NCBI GenBank assembly: GCA_033977085.1
Contig: CP138906.1
Coordinates: forward strand, 3,782,001-3,846,000
Origin: Apirhabdus apintestini
Lineage (GTDB): Bacteria > Pseudomonadota > Gammaproteobacteria > Enterobacterales > Enterobacteriaceae
Reading direction: 5' to 3'
Length of the DNA stretch: 64,000 nt
The position numbers and the translations under genes are program-made. Of the stretch, positions 32,129-43,599 are shown one piece after another; the stretch's first letter is position 1, and each line of letters begins with the position of its first letter. The notes under the pieces were generated by a model. The model did not search any database. It had not been told where the DNA came from and saw only the letters and a list, made by a program, of their open reading frames with translations.

Positions 32129-34273
32129 CTAACCGCGCGCGCTCTCACGTAGCCGGGTCTTTAGTTTGTGATATTCATCAATTACAAACTGCTCTGCCGC
32201 ACGCTGATCGACGATAGGTTCTACACGCACAGCGCAATATTTAAACTCCGGCGTTTTTGTGATGGGACTGAGATTCTCAGCCACCGGCTCATTACAGGCG
32301 CCAATCCACCACTGATACGTCATATACACGGCCCCTGGTTAGGACGATCGCTCACCTGTGCGCGGGTAATAACTTTCCCCTTGCGTGAGCATACCCACAC
32401 CAGAGCTTCATCCTCAATCCCCAGCCGACGCGCATCCTGCGCGTTTATCTGCGCATAGCCTGGCTCGTCGGCCAGTGCGGCCAGCGCGGCGCAATTCCCG
32501 GTCATAGAGCGACAGGAGTAATGCCCCACCTCACGCACGGTTGAAAGCACCATCGGGTACTCCTGCGTAAGCCTGTCCAGCGGCGGCGCCCAGTCGCAGG
32601 TAAAAACTGCCCCAGCCCGTTTGGCGTTGAAAAGCGCTCTTCAAATAGATAGTCCGTCCCTGGTCGCTCTCCTGAGTATCGCAGCAGGGCCACTGGATAT
32701 AGCCAAGTTCCCCCATTTTTTCATAAGTAGCGCCGTAAAAATCCGGGCACAATCCGCGCAGGCTCATCCCAAATCTCTTGGGTGCAGGTATATTGCATCG
32801 GATACCCCATGCGGCTCGCAATTTCGCTGATAATCTGCCAGTCAGTTTTCAGATCCCAGCGAGGTTCAACTGCTTTAAAAAAGCGCTGGAACCCCCTATC
32901 TGCCGCGGTATAAACCCCTTCGTGCTCGCCCCAGGACGTAGAAGGCAAAATCACATCGGCGACCGCTGCGGTTTTCGTCATAAAAATATCCTGCACGATA
33001 ACCAGTTCCAGCGCGTCAAATGCCTGCCGCACTGCAGAAAGCTCCGCGTCAGTTTGCAGCGGGTCCTCACCCATAATATAGGCAGCGCGCACTTCGCCAT
33101 GCTCTACGCGGTGAGGCAATTCACTGATGCGGTAACCGGGATGCTCAGGCAGTGAATCGACGCCCCAGGCCTGCGCGAACTTTTCCCGATGCTCAGGAAC
33201 CGAGACATATTGATAGCCCGGATAAGTATCCGGCAGCGCGCCCATATCGCAGGCGCCCTGCACATTATTCTGACCGCGTACCGGGTTAACCCCCGCACTG
33301 GGCTTGCCTAAATTGCCGGTTAGTAGCGCCAGGCTTGTCAGCGACCGTACGGTTTCCACCCCTGGTAAAATTGCGTAACGCCCATTCCCCACAGGATTGC
33401 CGCACTTTTGGCCTGCGCATACATACGCGCCGCCTGGCGAATTTCCTGCGCGCTAACGCCGGTAACCTCTTCCACCGCCTCCGGGGGATAACCTGTAACA
33501 ATCTTACGGTATTCTTCAAACCCCTCGGTACGCGCCGCCACAAAGGCGCGATCGTATAGCCCTTCTTCAAGAATGACGTAACCCAGCGCGTTTAGCAGCG
33601 CAATATTTGAGCCATTGTTAAGCGCCAAATGCATATCAGCAATACGCGCGGTTTCAATCTTGCGCGGATCGCAGACGATAATTTTCGCCCCTTTTTGCTT
33701 CGCTTTAATCACGCGATTCGCCACAATCGGGTGCGAATCCGCCGGGTTATAGCCAAAAATAAAAATCAGATCGGCATTCTCAATGCCGACAATCGAATTA
33801 CTCATAGCGCCATTTCCAACCGACTGGTGCAGACCTGCAACCGAGGGGCCGTGACAGACGCGTGCGCAGCAGTCGACGTTATTGGTACCTACCACCGCGC
33901 GCGCAAATTTTTGCATAATATAATTAGTTTCATTGCCGGTACCGCGCGAGGAGCCAGTCGTCATAATGGCATCTGGCCCGTATTGCGCTTTAATCGCGCT
34001 CAATCGGTCTACCACATAGCCCAGCGCCTCATCCCAGGAAACGGCCTCCAGCCTGCCACCGCGTTCGCGACGAATCATTGGGGACTTTAAACGCGGCGTC
34101 AGTATTTGCGTATCATTAATAAAATCCCAGCCGTAATACCCCTTCAGGCACAGCTCGCCCTGATTAGTTTTCCCCTGTGCCGCTTCGGCACGGATAACTT
34201 TTCCGTTATCCACCACCAGATTGATTTTGCAACCCGATGCGCAGTAGGGGCAAACAGTGACGACTTTCTTCAT
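32129..34273 (-). CDS. fdhF: Formate dehydrogenase H, Cys140 (selenium-independent) variant, frameshifted
   Basis: It oxidises formate to CO2 and passes electrons to hydrogenase-3. From MKKVVTVCPYCASGC (4Fe-4S ligands) the order is LCLKGYYGWDF, TGSSRGTGNETNYIMQKFAR, the active site, FGYNPADSHPIVANRVI, GVNPVRGQNNVQGACDMGAL, MGEDPLQTDAEL and the C-terminal pterin-binding YMTYQWWIGACNE. Codon 140 (33854-33856) is TGT, Cys, followed by His141; E. coli has TGA, selenocysteine, here. About five one-base breaks (33355, 32770, 32655, 32600, 32332) occur, three in CCAGGG(G) contexts. Total length corresponds to 715 residues. A sigma54-type promoter and FhlA-like site lie upstream. Confidence 0.95.
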
Positions 34274-34321
34274 CCGTACAAACTCCCGTTGATAGCCCAA
34301 AACTCAATACATAACGGGATA

Positions 34322-34338
34322 ATGCACAAAGTATGCCA
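34322..34338 (-). promoter_or_regulatory. Sigma54 promoter of fdhF
   Basis: The minus strand reads TGGCATACTTTGTGCAT: GG at -24 and GC at -12 with 10 bases between, as sigma54 requires. It lies about 50 bp before the fdhF ATG. Confidence 0.75.
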
Positions 34339-34402
34339 TTTCATAACATGACAGACAGAAGGCGGCTTATAAGGCATATCCGGTATTGAATGTCTTCTCT
34401 CT

Positions 34403-34416
34403 CGACATAAATGACG
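34403..34416 (-). promoter_or_regulatory. Candidate FhlA upstream activating site for fdhF
   Basis: CGTCATTTATGTCG (minus strand) lies 65 bp upstream of the -24 box. Nearly the same 14-mer occurs upstream of hydN and between the hyc and hyp operons. A further dyad, AATGAC-GTCG-GTCATT, lies at 34435-34450 and overlaps the end of the nickel permease gene. Confidence 0.65.
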
Positions 34417-34448
34417 TGACGAACGGGTCTCATGAATGACGTCGGTCA

Positions 34449-35463
34449 TTAACGCACGGTTAATGCGTCATACGCTTTACGCCGGTAGTTAATAAAAGAA
34501 ATTAGCCAGCACGCCAGAAATAACCCCACCACCAAAAAACCCGCGTTGCCAAGGCGGTCATTTAACGCTGCAACGATGCGCCATATACCGCCCTGCAATT
34601 TGAATTTATCCATCATCAGGCCGAGTGCTTCCAGTCCACCGATAACCAATGCCACGATCACAGAAGATCCGGTAATCGTCATATTGTAATAAAGCTTACG
34701 CTGCGGCTTACTGAACGCCCATCCATAGGCACCGACCATAATCAAATTATCAAGCGTATCGACCAGCGCCATACCGCTGGTAAACAGCAGTGGAAATACC
34801 AAAATAGACCATACCGACATCCCGCTGGACGCGCTGGCGGCAGAAATACCCAGCACGCCAATTTCAGTGGCGGTATCAAAGCCTAGCCCGAATAAAAAAC
34901 CCACCAGATACATATGCCAGCTGCGGCTCACCAGCCTAAACGCCGGGCGAAATACCCTATTCATGATGCCGCCGCCGGGCGGCGTATCGGCTATCACGCG
35001 CTCTCCCCGCTTCATATGGTTAAACGACTGCCACACGCCGTGCAGAATCACTAAATTCACCAGCGCCATCGCCAGTAAAAAGAAGGCGGATACGGCGGTA
35101 CCGATAGCGCTACCGGTCTTATGAAACCAGTCCATATGGTGACTAAACGCGGTAGCGGTCGCAGCGATGGCTATTGTCGCCAGCACCACAATGGTAGAAT
35201 GCCCCAGCGAAAACCAGGCTCCAACGCCGCAGGGCCGCAGTCCCTGCTGCATCATCTTACGCGTCACATTATCAATAGCTGCAATGTGATCCGCGTCGAC
35301 CGCATGGCGCAGCCCATAGCACCAGGCCAGCAGGCTGGCGGCCATTAAGGTGGAGCTTGCGGAAAATAGATGTACGGCCAGTCCCCACGCGGCCAAATTC
35401 ATCACCACCAGAAACACTATCAGCAACGCCGCTCGCGGCTGGCGCTGAAAAAAGAATGAGCAT
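34449..35463 (-). CDS. High-affinity nickel/cobalt permease, NiCoT family
   Basis: This inner-membrane permease has eight predicted helices and imports Ni2+ (sometimes Co2+). The family signature in helix II is present (LRHAVDADHIAAIDN), as are GAWFSLGHSTIVV and LFGLGFDTATEIGVLG. The frame is open from 35426, but a signature-like N-terminus (QRQPRAALLIV) and a well-spaced RBS (AAGAGG) place the start at ATG 35463; a T run near 35448 is mis-sized. It starts 18 bp after hypF and is probably in the hydN-hypF transcript, supplying nickel for hydrogenase-3. Salmonella and Klebsiella have similar genes at other sites. Confidence 0.88.
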
Positions 35464-35481
35464 CGCTATGCCTCTTATTAT

Positions 35482-37703
35482 CTAGGAGAATGTCGCAGCG
35501 GCGATCGCCGCTTGCCCCAGGGAAAGTGCGCCATCGCCAGCGGGCAGCCGGAACGGCATAAGCACATGAAAATCACGCAGCCAAAAACGCAGCCGCGCGC
35601 GTAATAGTCGATTATTTATCACGCCACCGGCGCACACGATGGTCTCAATCTTACGCAGGCGCGCGTGGCTGGCGGCTAAGTTCGCCAGGCCTCGCGCCAG
35701 CGCATCATGAAACGCCCATGCGCGCTGGGCATTGCCGGCCTGCCAGCCAAACCAGCCATCCCAGAATTCCATCATGTCCAGCTCGCCGCAGCGTAACGTG
35801 AGCCTGAGAGGATGTTTATCGGGCGGCGGTGCGCTAAGCGCCAGCGCCTCAAGCCGGCAGCCCGCCTCACCCTCATAGCTCATGCGGTCAGGCGCACAGC
35901 CCAGCGCTGCCGCCACGGCATCAAAAAGTCGCCCGGCAGATGAAGCCCGCGGCGCATTTACGCCGCGGGCAATAGCTCTGGCCAGAGGCTGCCAGCAGCG
36001 ATCCTTTAGTACCGCTGCCTGCGGCAGCGTCTGCCAGTACGGTACAAACGCCAGCCACTGGGCCAGCAAATTTCGCCACGGTTCCCTGGCGGCAGCATCT
36101 GCACCGGGCAGCGCAACCGGTGGCAGGCCGCCAAGCTTTTCGCAGGCGCGATAATTTACGCGCAAACACTCGCCGCCCCATAATTCGCCACTTTGTCCGT
36201 AGCCGATGCCATCCAGCGTCAGAGCGATGACATCACCGGCGTCACGTGGCCAGCCGTGCTCGACCAGGCACGCCGCCGCGTGCGCATGATGGTGTAAAAC
36301 GCGATGCAGTGGCAACGGCAGGTCTTCACCAAACCGCGTGGTACGATAGCCGGGTGCGCATCAACCACTACCCCCTGCGCAGAAAACTGCCAAACGTCTT
36401 GCCAGTGCGCCAGCGCCTGTTTCCACTGTGAAAAACGGCCTCTTCACTGAGATTGCCAAAATGCTGGCTCAGCAACGCCTGACCGTCGCGCACCAGACAA
36501 AAAGTATTTTTCAAGTCTCCCCAGGCAAAGCAGCGCCGGTGAGTGCTCAAATCCCGGCGGCAGCGACAGCCTGTCAGGGACGAATCCACGCGCTCGCCGT
36601 AACATCTCTCCGCCGGTGCCTAATACTGAATCATCCATGCGCTGAACAATATCCCGGTCATGGTCCAGCCAGCCGTCGGCAACCCCGGAAAGCATTTGCT
36701 GCGCCTGAGCGTTACTTAGCGCCGGAGGGTGGCCGCTCAGATTACCGGACGTCATCACCAGCGGGCGCGCCAGTGCCTGCGACAATAAATGCTGCAGCGG
36801 ATTTGACGGCCGCAGTACGCCCACCTCCACCAGTCCGGGCGCAATTGCTTCACAGAGCGACAGCCATCGTTTATTGACCAACACAATAGGCGCTGCCGGG
36901 CTATTAAGCAGCGTTCTGGCCCGGTGGGTAAGCATTGAATATCCTTGTCAGGTAGCATAACTGCCAGCGGTTTAGTCGGACGTTGTTTTCGCAGCCGCAG
37001 CCGCTTCACCGCGCGCTCATTCAAGGCATCACAGGCAAGATGAAAACCGCCTAACCCTTTGATGGCCAAAATCTCGCCGCGGGCCAGCGCCGCTATCGCC
37101 GCCTGCAGCGCCGCCTCTTTATTAAGGGATTCATCGCCCTGCTGCCAGCTCAACTGCGGTCCACACTGCGGACAGGCGATAGGCTGAGCGTGAAAACGGC
37201 GATCCGCAGGGTTTTGATATTCCGCGTCGCACGCCGCACAGAGTGGAAACGCAGCCATACAGGTCAACGGGCGGTCATACGGCATAGCGCGAATAATCGT
37301 GAAGCGCGGCCCGCAGTGCGTGCAATTAATGAAGGGATAGCGGTAGCGCCGCTGCTGTGGGTCATTCATTTCTCTGAGACACTCAGGACACGTTGCCGCA
37401 TCCGGCGCTATCTGGGTCGCCATTTCCCCGTGAGCGCTGGCGCGAATAGTAAACCCCACCGGCACCGTCGCCCAGCCCCAGGGGCTTCATATATTTCGTC
37501 AATACGCGCGAGCGGCGGCACTTCAGCCAGCAAACGCGCCTTTAACGCCGCCGCGTCTCTATCGACACGAATAAGGACGCCTTCACCGTCATTACAGACG
37601 TCACCGTTTAGCGTCAACTCCTGCGCCAGTTGCCACACCCAGGGCGAAACCCAACGCCCTGAACCTTACCGCGAACGCGCAGCAGCGTGCCCGTATGTTC
37701 CAT
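35482..37703 (-). CDS. hypF: [NiFe]-hydrogenase maturation carbamoyltransferase HypF (several frameshifts)
   Basis: HypF makes the thiocarboxamide on HypE from carbamoyl phosphate, the precursor of active-site CN. Domains in order: acylphosphatase-like (LLRVRGKVQGVGFRP), two zinc fingers (CPECLREMNDPQQRRYRYPF, INCTHCGPRFT, CAACDAEY, CPQCGP), YrdC-like (LAIKGLGGFHLACDA, LVMTSGNLSGHPPA), and Kae1-like (VLHHHAHAAACLVEHGW, DVIALTLDGIGYGQ, CAGGVINNRLLRARL). Four or more one-base breaks join overlapping frames; total length is about 740 codons. Start ATG at 37703 is chosen by similarity. It follows hydN after 123 bp. Confidence 0.93.
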
Positions 37704-37826
37704 AGCAGTCCGTATCAATAGTAAAATGCGTCGTAACCCGATGGCTGGGCGCGTGAATACAGAGCGCGGTTATTTCCGCCATATTCGCACCAATCATCCC
37801 GCAAGAAAAACATTAGCAACGCCGCC

Positions 37827-38372
37827 TTATAGCGCCAGCGTCGGGGCGCTATCCAACGCCGCGCGCCGGCGTTTATCCCGGCTCAATTGTTCGAGCCGAT
37901 CGCGATCGACGCAGACAATGGCATTTGTCGGGCAGGCGTCGATACAGGCAGGGCCTTCCGCCCGGTGGTGGCACAGGTCACATTTATTGGCTTCAGCCTT
38001 TTGCGCAATAACATTAAGAGCGGCGCCGCTGCTGCGCACTACGGGCCGCACCACGACCTCCATTGCGCCATAAGGACACGCCACTACGCAGGTCTTACAG
38101 CCAATACAGCGCTCCTGATGCACATGAACAAAATCGCCGTTGCGGGTAATGGCGCCATTGGGGCATACGCGGGCGCAGGGAGCATCTTCGCACTGGCGGC
38201 ACATTGTTGCGGTGGATACGTCAACGCCTTTAATGACATGAATTCGCGGCTGGAAACTTTGCGGCGTGATTGCCGAGCAGTCCTGAGCCTCATGGTGAGA
38301 TACCACACAGGCCACTTCACAGGTACGACAGCCAATGCACTTACTGGCATCGGCGAAAATAAAACGGTTCAT
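37827..38372 (-). CDS. hydN: Electron-transport protein HydN (ferredoxin-like, four [4Fe-4S])
   Basis: HydN is linked to formate dehydrogenase H activity. The intact 181-residue frame has four cysteine clusters: CIGCRTCEVAC, CRQCEDAPCARVCP, CIGCKTCVVACP and CDLCHHRAEGPACIDACP. It is paralogous to HycB. It leads the hydN-hypF-permease unit and has its own sigma54-type promoter and FhlA-like site upstream. Confidence 0.93.
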   Translation of the reverse strand: MNRFIFADASKCIGCRTCEVACVVSHHEAQDCSAITPQSFQPRIHVIKGVDVSTATMCRQCEDAPCARVCPNGAITRNGDFVHVHQERCIGCKTCVVACPYGAMEVVVRPVVRSSGAALNVIAQKAEANKCDLCHHRAEGPACIDACPTNAIVCVDRDRLEQLSRDKRRRAALDSAPTLAL

Positions 38373-38409
38373 TCCGTTCTCCGGCAGTCATTTTTTACTA
38401 CACGGTGCC

Positions 38410-38426
38410 ATACATAAAACGTGCCA
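38410..38426 (-). promoter_or_regulatory. Sigma54-type promoter of hydN-hypF
   Basis: The minus strand reads TGGCACGTTTTATGTAT. The -24 box is perfect (TGGCACG) and the spacing is right, but the -12 dinucleotide is GT, not GC. The hydN ATG is 38 bp downstream. The rest of the 38373-38737 gap contains no gene I recognise. Confidence 0.55.
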
Positions 38427-38487
38427 GTTTTTATATGATTTAAAATCAATTAGTTAATTAATGAAAATGATTGCACTTGCCTGCCAT

Positions 38488-38501
38488 CGACATTTATGAC
38501 G
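38488..38501 (-). promoter_or_regulatory. Candidate FhlA upstream activating site for hydN
   Basis: CGTCATAAATGTCG (minus strand) lies 62 bp upstream of the -24 box. It differs from the fdhF site at two central bases only, with spacing almost identical. Confidence 0.65.
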
Positions 38502-38737
38502 ATATGCGTGACTCTCTGGCGGTACTGTCGGGATCGCGGCCACTGCTCTGTGACGCCGTCACTGATAAGTTATCTGCCGCTATCTGGCCGGCGGCGGTTA
38601 GTTTTCCCTGACAAAAGCAGGTATTCCAAGCCGCCAACTCGCCCCGCTGTAGCACCAGCCAGCGCAAGTAGCAGTGATAACCGCGCTCGCTGAGCGTAGT
38701 TTTGAATTTATAGTGCCGGTATGCCTGGCTCCGGCCC

Positions 38738-39193
38738 TTAAAGCATACTGAAACGCCCGGGCGCCTCTCTCTCAGCAAGGCTCGCGTGAAGCTGCTCGAC
38801 GGCGGCGATGACCGCCGGCGTCATCGGATAATAAAACCCCACAATATCGGGCTGAATTCCAAGGAAAATAGTCTCCTCAACGTCACCCTGAAGCTGATCT
38901 ATTAAATAATTGAGTGGCATATTGTGAGTGGTCATCATAAACATTTCCGCGATATCCTCTGGGTTAATACGCCTGATAGCACCAGGCTCCAGCCCCATAT
39001 CGGTAGCATCCACAATTACCAGGCGCGAAGGGCGCAGCTCGCGAATGGCAGCAATGTCGTTTTCCGGAGCGCTTCCACCGTCAAATACAATCCACTCGCC
39101 GCGCGGTGACTGCCGACAGCGCTCGGCCAGTAGCGGCCCCGCGCCGTCGTCTCCCATCATGCTATTGCCTACGCACAGCAATACGTCAGCCAT
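38738..39193 (-). CDS. hycI: Hydrogenase-3 maturation endopeptidase HycI
   Basis: HycI removes the C-terminal extension of the HycE large subunit after nickel insertion. The intact 151-residue frame has LLCVGNSMMGDDGAGPLL, DGGSAPENDIAAIRELRP, VDATDMGLEPG and MMTTHNMPLNYLIDQL; the two Asp and the His that bind nickel are present. The start overlaps the hycH stop, and it is the last gene of hycABCDEFGHI. Confidence 0.95.
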   Translation of the reverse strand: MADVLLCVGNSMMGDDGAGPLLAERCRQSPRGEWIVFDGGSAPENDIAAIRELRPSRLVIVDATDMGLEPGAIRRINPEDIAEMFMMTTHNMPLNYLIDQLQGDVEETIFLGIQPDIVGFYYPMTPAVIAAVEQLHASLAEREAPGRFSML

Positions 39194-39597
39194 GCTGCCT
39201 CCTGACCATCAGGTAAATCGCATTTTCGCGGTGAATATTGTGCAGCATATCCAGTAGCCGCCGACTCCAGGTTTGCTGCTGCGCGCTCTGGCTTTCAATA
39301 GCCTGGCTAAACGCACCTGCCAGCATCGCTGCGTGCGTAATATCGATAATTATCTCGCCATAGCGCGGCACGCCTTCCATTTTGCGCCGCGCCTCGCTTC
39401 CCGGCGCCAGTGTAGCAATCCATTTCAGATAATCCTGCCACGGGCAGCTCAGCGCCGCCTCCAGACAATCAATCACCCCCAAATGATGACCTATCGCCAG
39501 ACCGTAATAGATAACCTGCTGCAGCCTGCGGCGGCGTTTCGTCGTTCTGATCGACAAATTTACGGCTTAGCTGGCTAAACACAACGCATTCGCTCAC
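39186..39597 (-). CDS. hycH: Formate hydrogenlyase assembly protein HycH (frameshifted)
   Basis: HycH is needed for hydrogenase-3 maturation; its exact role is not settled. The main frame reads VIYYGLAIGHHLGVIDCLEA, GSEARRKMEGVPRYGEIIID and HRENAIYLMVRR. The N-terminus is in another frame before about 39530 (VVFSQLSRKFVDQND) and starts at GTG 39597, overlapping the hycG stop (GTGA). Confidence 0.9.
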
Positions 39598-40360
39598 CGG
39601 AAACGCTCCCGCTCAACGATAGCGCGCAGGCTGGCAACGATTTCATTCAGGCGCGGATCGCCTTCTTCCGCCAGCCAGCGTGCAATGCTCTCCTCCCCGC
39701 ATTGGGTATGGCGCATAAAGGTATCGGCTATCTGGCGGCCATAGCGATACCCCGCCAGCCGGCGCGCCGCGCTGTGGATACGCGCTCGCAGCGGCTGCAA
39801 CATTTCCGGATGCAGTATCTCTGCGGGCTGATTGTCCTGCTCTCCTGGAACGCGCGCGTGGATTTTTGCTCCAGCAGGCCGAGCGCCATCGCAAAGCCAT
39901 ACAGCGTGGCGGCCGGCGTCGGCGGGCAGCCGGGAATGTAAACATCTACCGGCACGATGGCATCTGTTCCGCCCCACACGCAGTAAAGGTCGTGAAAAAT
40001 ACCGCCCGAATTCCCGCAGGCACCGTAAGAAATACAAATTTTCGGATCGGGCGCGGACTCCCATGCGCGCAGCGCCGGCGCGCGCATGGCCCGGGTTACC
40101 GCGCCGGTGAACAGCAAAATATCCGCATGACGCGGCGAAGGCACCACTTTAATGCCAAAGCGCTCAGCGTCGAACACCGGCGTCAGCGCGGCAAAAATTT
40201 CAATTTCACAGCCGTTACAGCCGCCGCAGTCAACGCGATACACATAGGCCGAGCGCTTAATACGCTGGAGCAATGACGCCTTCATCCGCGCTATTGATTC
40301 ATCCACCGCCACCGGCCGCGGTATTCCGCGCTCATCCCGGGGGCTCCATATTTCACTCAT
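39594..40360 (-). CDS. hycG: Hydrogenase-3 small subunit HycG (one frameshift)
   Basis: HycG is homologous to NuoB and carries the proximal [4Fe-4S] cluster next to the [NiFe] site. It shows YRVDCGGCNGCEIEIFA, KICISYGACGNSGGIFHDLY and YIPGCPPTPAATLYGFA. The break near 39865 is an A run one base short; the second frame gives RRLAGYRYGRQIADTF and ends normally. The start is coupled to the hycF stop (TAATG). Confidence 0.94.
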
Positions 40361-40901
40361 TACACCGCCTCCTTCATACCGCGCATTAAATTGACTTTAT
40401 CTGACGGCACTATACCCCGGCGACGCTTGCATTCCGGGCAGGTCTCAAAATCTGCACGATGCTTTTCAGCCCAAGCGTCGCCGTTATGCCTGAGCAGCGC
40501 AATCACATAATCAATCTCTTTTTGTACCGCATAAGGCCGCTGACAAACGCGGCAGCGGCACACCTCAAAGCGCGCCTGCTGCAAAAAGTCGTCTTTACAT
40601 CCCACCGCCAGCTCATACTCCTGAGACAGGCTAATTGCCGCCGTCGGACACACCTCTTCACAGCGCCCGCAAAAAATGCAGCGACCAAGATTAAATTGCC
40701 ACGCCAACTGATACTCACCCGGCTCGACCGTCACCGTTAACGCATTCGAGGGACAGGCATTAACGCAGGCGGCACAGCCAATACACTGCTGCGGACGATG
40801 TATCGGTCTGCCACGGAAATTTTTGTCAACCGGCACCGGCGTTAGCGGCCAACGTTCGGTTACGACGCCGGTTTTCAGCGCTTTTTTAGAAATTTAAACA
40901 T
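40360..40901 (-). CDS. hycF: Formate hydrogenlyase complex iron-sulfur subunit HycF
   Basis: This NuoI-like protein has two [4Fe-4S] ferredoxin motifs (CIGCAACVNACPSNAL and CIFCGRCEEVCPTAAI), followed by a cysteine-rich tail (CRCRVCQRP, CPECKRRRG) typical of HycF. The open frame starts at 40836. Restoring one A near 40883 extends it to ATG 40901 and gives the expected N-terminus (KFLKKALKTG). Confidence 0.93.
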
Positions 40902-40951
40902 ACGGACTCCGATGCTCTGCCCGGTGATATCGTCAGCGCAGGGCAATATCA

Positions 40952-42658
40952 CTATTTAAGCGGTGAGTTTTTGCGCTCAAGGCTATAGCGCTCCAGCTCT
41001 TTATACGGCACAACCTGGCTTTTCTTCTTCCTGACGTCGACTATCGTCATACGGTCAGTACAGGAATAGCAGGGGTCGAGGCTGCCGATAATCAGCGGCG
41101 CGTCGGACACCGTATTGCCCCGTAACATGTAGCGCAGCGTCGGCCAGTTCGCGTAGGTTGCGGCGCGGCAGCGCCAGCGCCACAGCTTCTGATTGTCGCC
41201 GGTCATACTCCAGTGAATATCGTCCCCGCGCGGCGCTTCGCTAAAACCAAGCGCAAAGCGATGAGGAATATAAGTAAATCCCTCTACCATTAGCGGTCCG
41301 CCAGGCAGGTTATCCAGGCCGAAATCAATCATATTCAGCGCGGTAAATACCTCATTAATGCGCACCTTCAGGCGTGATATCACATCGCACCCCTGTTCAC
41401 TGTGCACCGTCATCGGCAGCAGACCGTAACCGGCAAACGGATGGTCGGCGCGGGTATCGCGCGCATGACCGCTGGCGCGTACCATCGGCCCGACATTGCT
41501 AAAGTCGCGGGCGATTTGCGGATCGAGACGGCCAATACCGACGGTGCGCTGCTCTATGTTCGGCGTACTTAGCAGGATCTCGACTAAATCCTGCACTTCA
41601 CGCCGCATTTGCTGCGCGAGCTGCCGGGTTTGCGTCATATCGTCTTTCAGCAAATCGCGTCGGATACCTCCAATCAAATTTAAGCCGTAGGTTTTACGCG
41701 CCCCGGTCAGAATTTCCGCCATCTTCATAGAGGCCTCACGCACGCGGAAAAACTGCATAAAACCGGAGTCGAAGCCGACAAAGTGGCAGGCCAGCCCCAG
41801 ATTCAGCAGGTGGGAGTGCAGGCGTTCGACCTCCAGCAAAATGGCGCGGATCGCCTGCGCACGCTCAGGTACCGGGATCGCCATCGCGTTTTCTACCGAG
41901 CTGGCATACGCCGTGCTATGGGCAAACCCGCAAATACCGCATACCCTGTCGGAGAGAAAAGTCACTTCGTTATAGCCCATGCGCGTTTCCGCCAGTTTCT
42001 CCATGCCACGGTGCACATAAAAAGCCGATAGTCCGCGTCAATAATATTTTCGCCGTCAACAAACAGGCGAAAATGCCCGGGTTCATCCGACGTAATGTGT
42101 AATGGCCCAACGGGCACTACATTATTCTTTTTATCGCCCAGTTCGTTGATAAACGTATATGTTTCACTGTCCGTGGTCGGCGCGGGCCGCTGGCGGTAAT
42201 CCATACTATCTTTACGCAGCGGATACAGGTCGTCCGGCCAGTCGTCCGGCAGCACAAGACGGCGCTCATCGGGTAATCCGACCGGGATCATTCCGTACAT
42301 ATCCCGCACCTCGCGCTCGCCCCACACGGCGGCCGGCACCCGCGGCGTTACCGAGGGAAATTCCGGGTTATTCGCATCGACGTCCACGCGCACGGTCAGC
42401 CAGCATTTAACCTCCCGCTCCATTGACAGCACGTAATACAGTCCATAGCTGCCGCATAACTGACGCTCGTCATTGCCAAACAGAACCGATAGCCATCCCC
42501 CTGCTGGTAATACAGATATTCCACTATCTCCGGCAGCGCATTGAGCTTCACCGTCACGGTCAACTGATCCTGAGTTTGCCATGCAGCGTCCAGCACAGCG
42601 CCCGGAAACTCCTGATATAGCGCACTGAGATAACATTGACCTCTTTTTCTTCAGACAT
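40952..42658 (-). CDS. hycE: Hydrogenase-3 large subunit HycE (three frameshifts)
   Basis: HycE holds the [NiFe] active site of formate hydrogenlyase. The N-terminal NuoC-like domain (VSVLFGNDERQL-like region, VPAAVWGEREVRDMYG) is followed by the NuoD-like domain with the first nickel motif DRVCGICGFAHS and the last, DPCYSCTDRM, plus the C-terminal extension ending ERKNSPLK that HycI cleaves. Breaks at about 42640 (an A run), 42500 (a G run) and 42025 (a T run) are each about one base short. Total length is about 569 residues as in E. coli. Confidence 0.95.
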
Positions 42659-42674
42659 AGCTACCACTCTACAA

Positions 42675-43597
42675 TCACGCCGCCAGCAAGGAGACGAATG
42701 CTAAAAAAGCGAGCCCGAAACCGGCCCAGGTAATCCGCGAGACTGCGTTAAAGCGCAGGCGCGCCATACTATTCTCAAATAACGCGACAATAAGCACGCC
42801 CAGTAATAGCTTTGCCAGCGCAACCGCCAGCCCCAGCAGCAGCCCCGGTGCAGAAAACTGCGTCATTTGACCCCAAGGGACAAACACGCCGATAAACATC
42901 TGTAAAACCACTATCTGTTTTAAACTAATGCCCCACTTCAGCGCCGCAAACCCGGCACCGCTGTATTCAGTGAGCGGTCCTTCCTGAAGCTCCTGCTCCG
43001 CCTCGGCTAAATCAAACGGCAGCTTGCCCATTTCAATAAAGGTGGCAAACGCACAGGCGCACAGCGCCAGCGTCAAAGGCAAACTGCGGGCCAGCGGCCA
43101 GTGATACACGGTCATCGCAATCTGACTAATATGCGTGGTTCCCGCCATACAGGCGACGACCCACAGCCCCAGTAGCAGTATTGGCTCCACCAGCGCGCCC
43201 AACATCGCCTCGCGGCTGGCACCAATACCGGTAAACGGGCTGCCGGTATCCAGCCCGGCGATAACAAAGAAAAACGCGCGACGGCAAAGAGATAAATAAG
43301 CGTAATGACATCACCCAGCGGCGGCAGCGGAGAAGCAACGCTCACCACCGGCAGCGCGCTGGCGATAACCAGCATTACGCCTGTCAGGACAAATGGCATT
43401 ACGCGAAATACCCACCCGGACGCCGCTGGTGCCACGCTCTGGCGCGAGAGCAGTTTTAATAAATCCCGGTACTCCTGCAGCACGCCGGGGCCGCGTCGGT
43501 TGTGCAATCGCGCGCGCGCGGCGCGCGTCACCCCGGAAAACAGCGGCGCGAGGGCAAACAGCGCCAGCGCCTGAACGAAAGCTACTATCCACATCAT
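42675..43597 (-). CDS. hycD: Formate hydrogenlyase membrane subunit HycD (one frameshift)
   Basis: This NuoH-like integral membrane protein anchors the soluble arm. Multiple hydrophobic helices are evident, with family patterns RRGPGVLQEYRDLLKLL, FATFIEMGKLPFDLAEAEQE and LQEGPLTEYSGAGFA. The break near 43273 is a T run one base short. It is about 307 residues long and starts just after the hycC stop. Confidence 0.93.
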
Positions 43598-43599
43598 CG

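Noticed and set aside
38494..38778. 94-codon minus-strand ORF between hycI and hydN
   Set aside because: It begins inside the 3' end of hycI in another frame and overlaps the hydN regulatory site; no family recognised.
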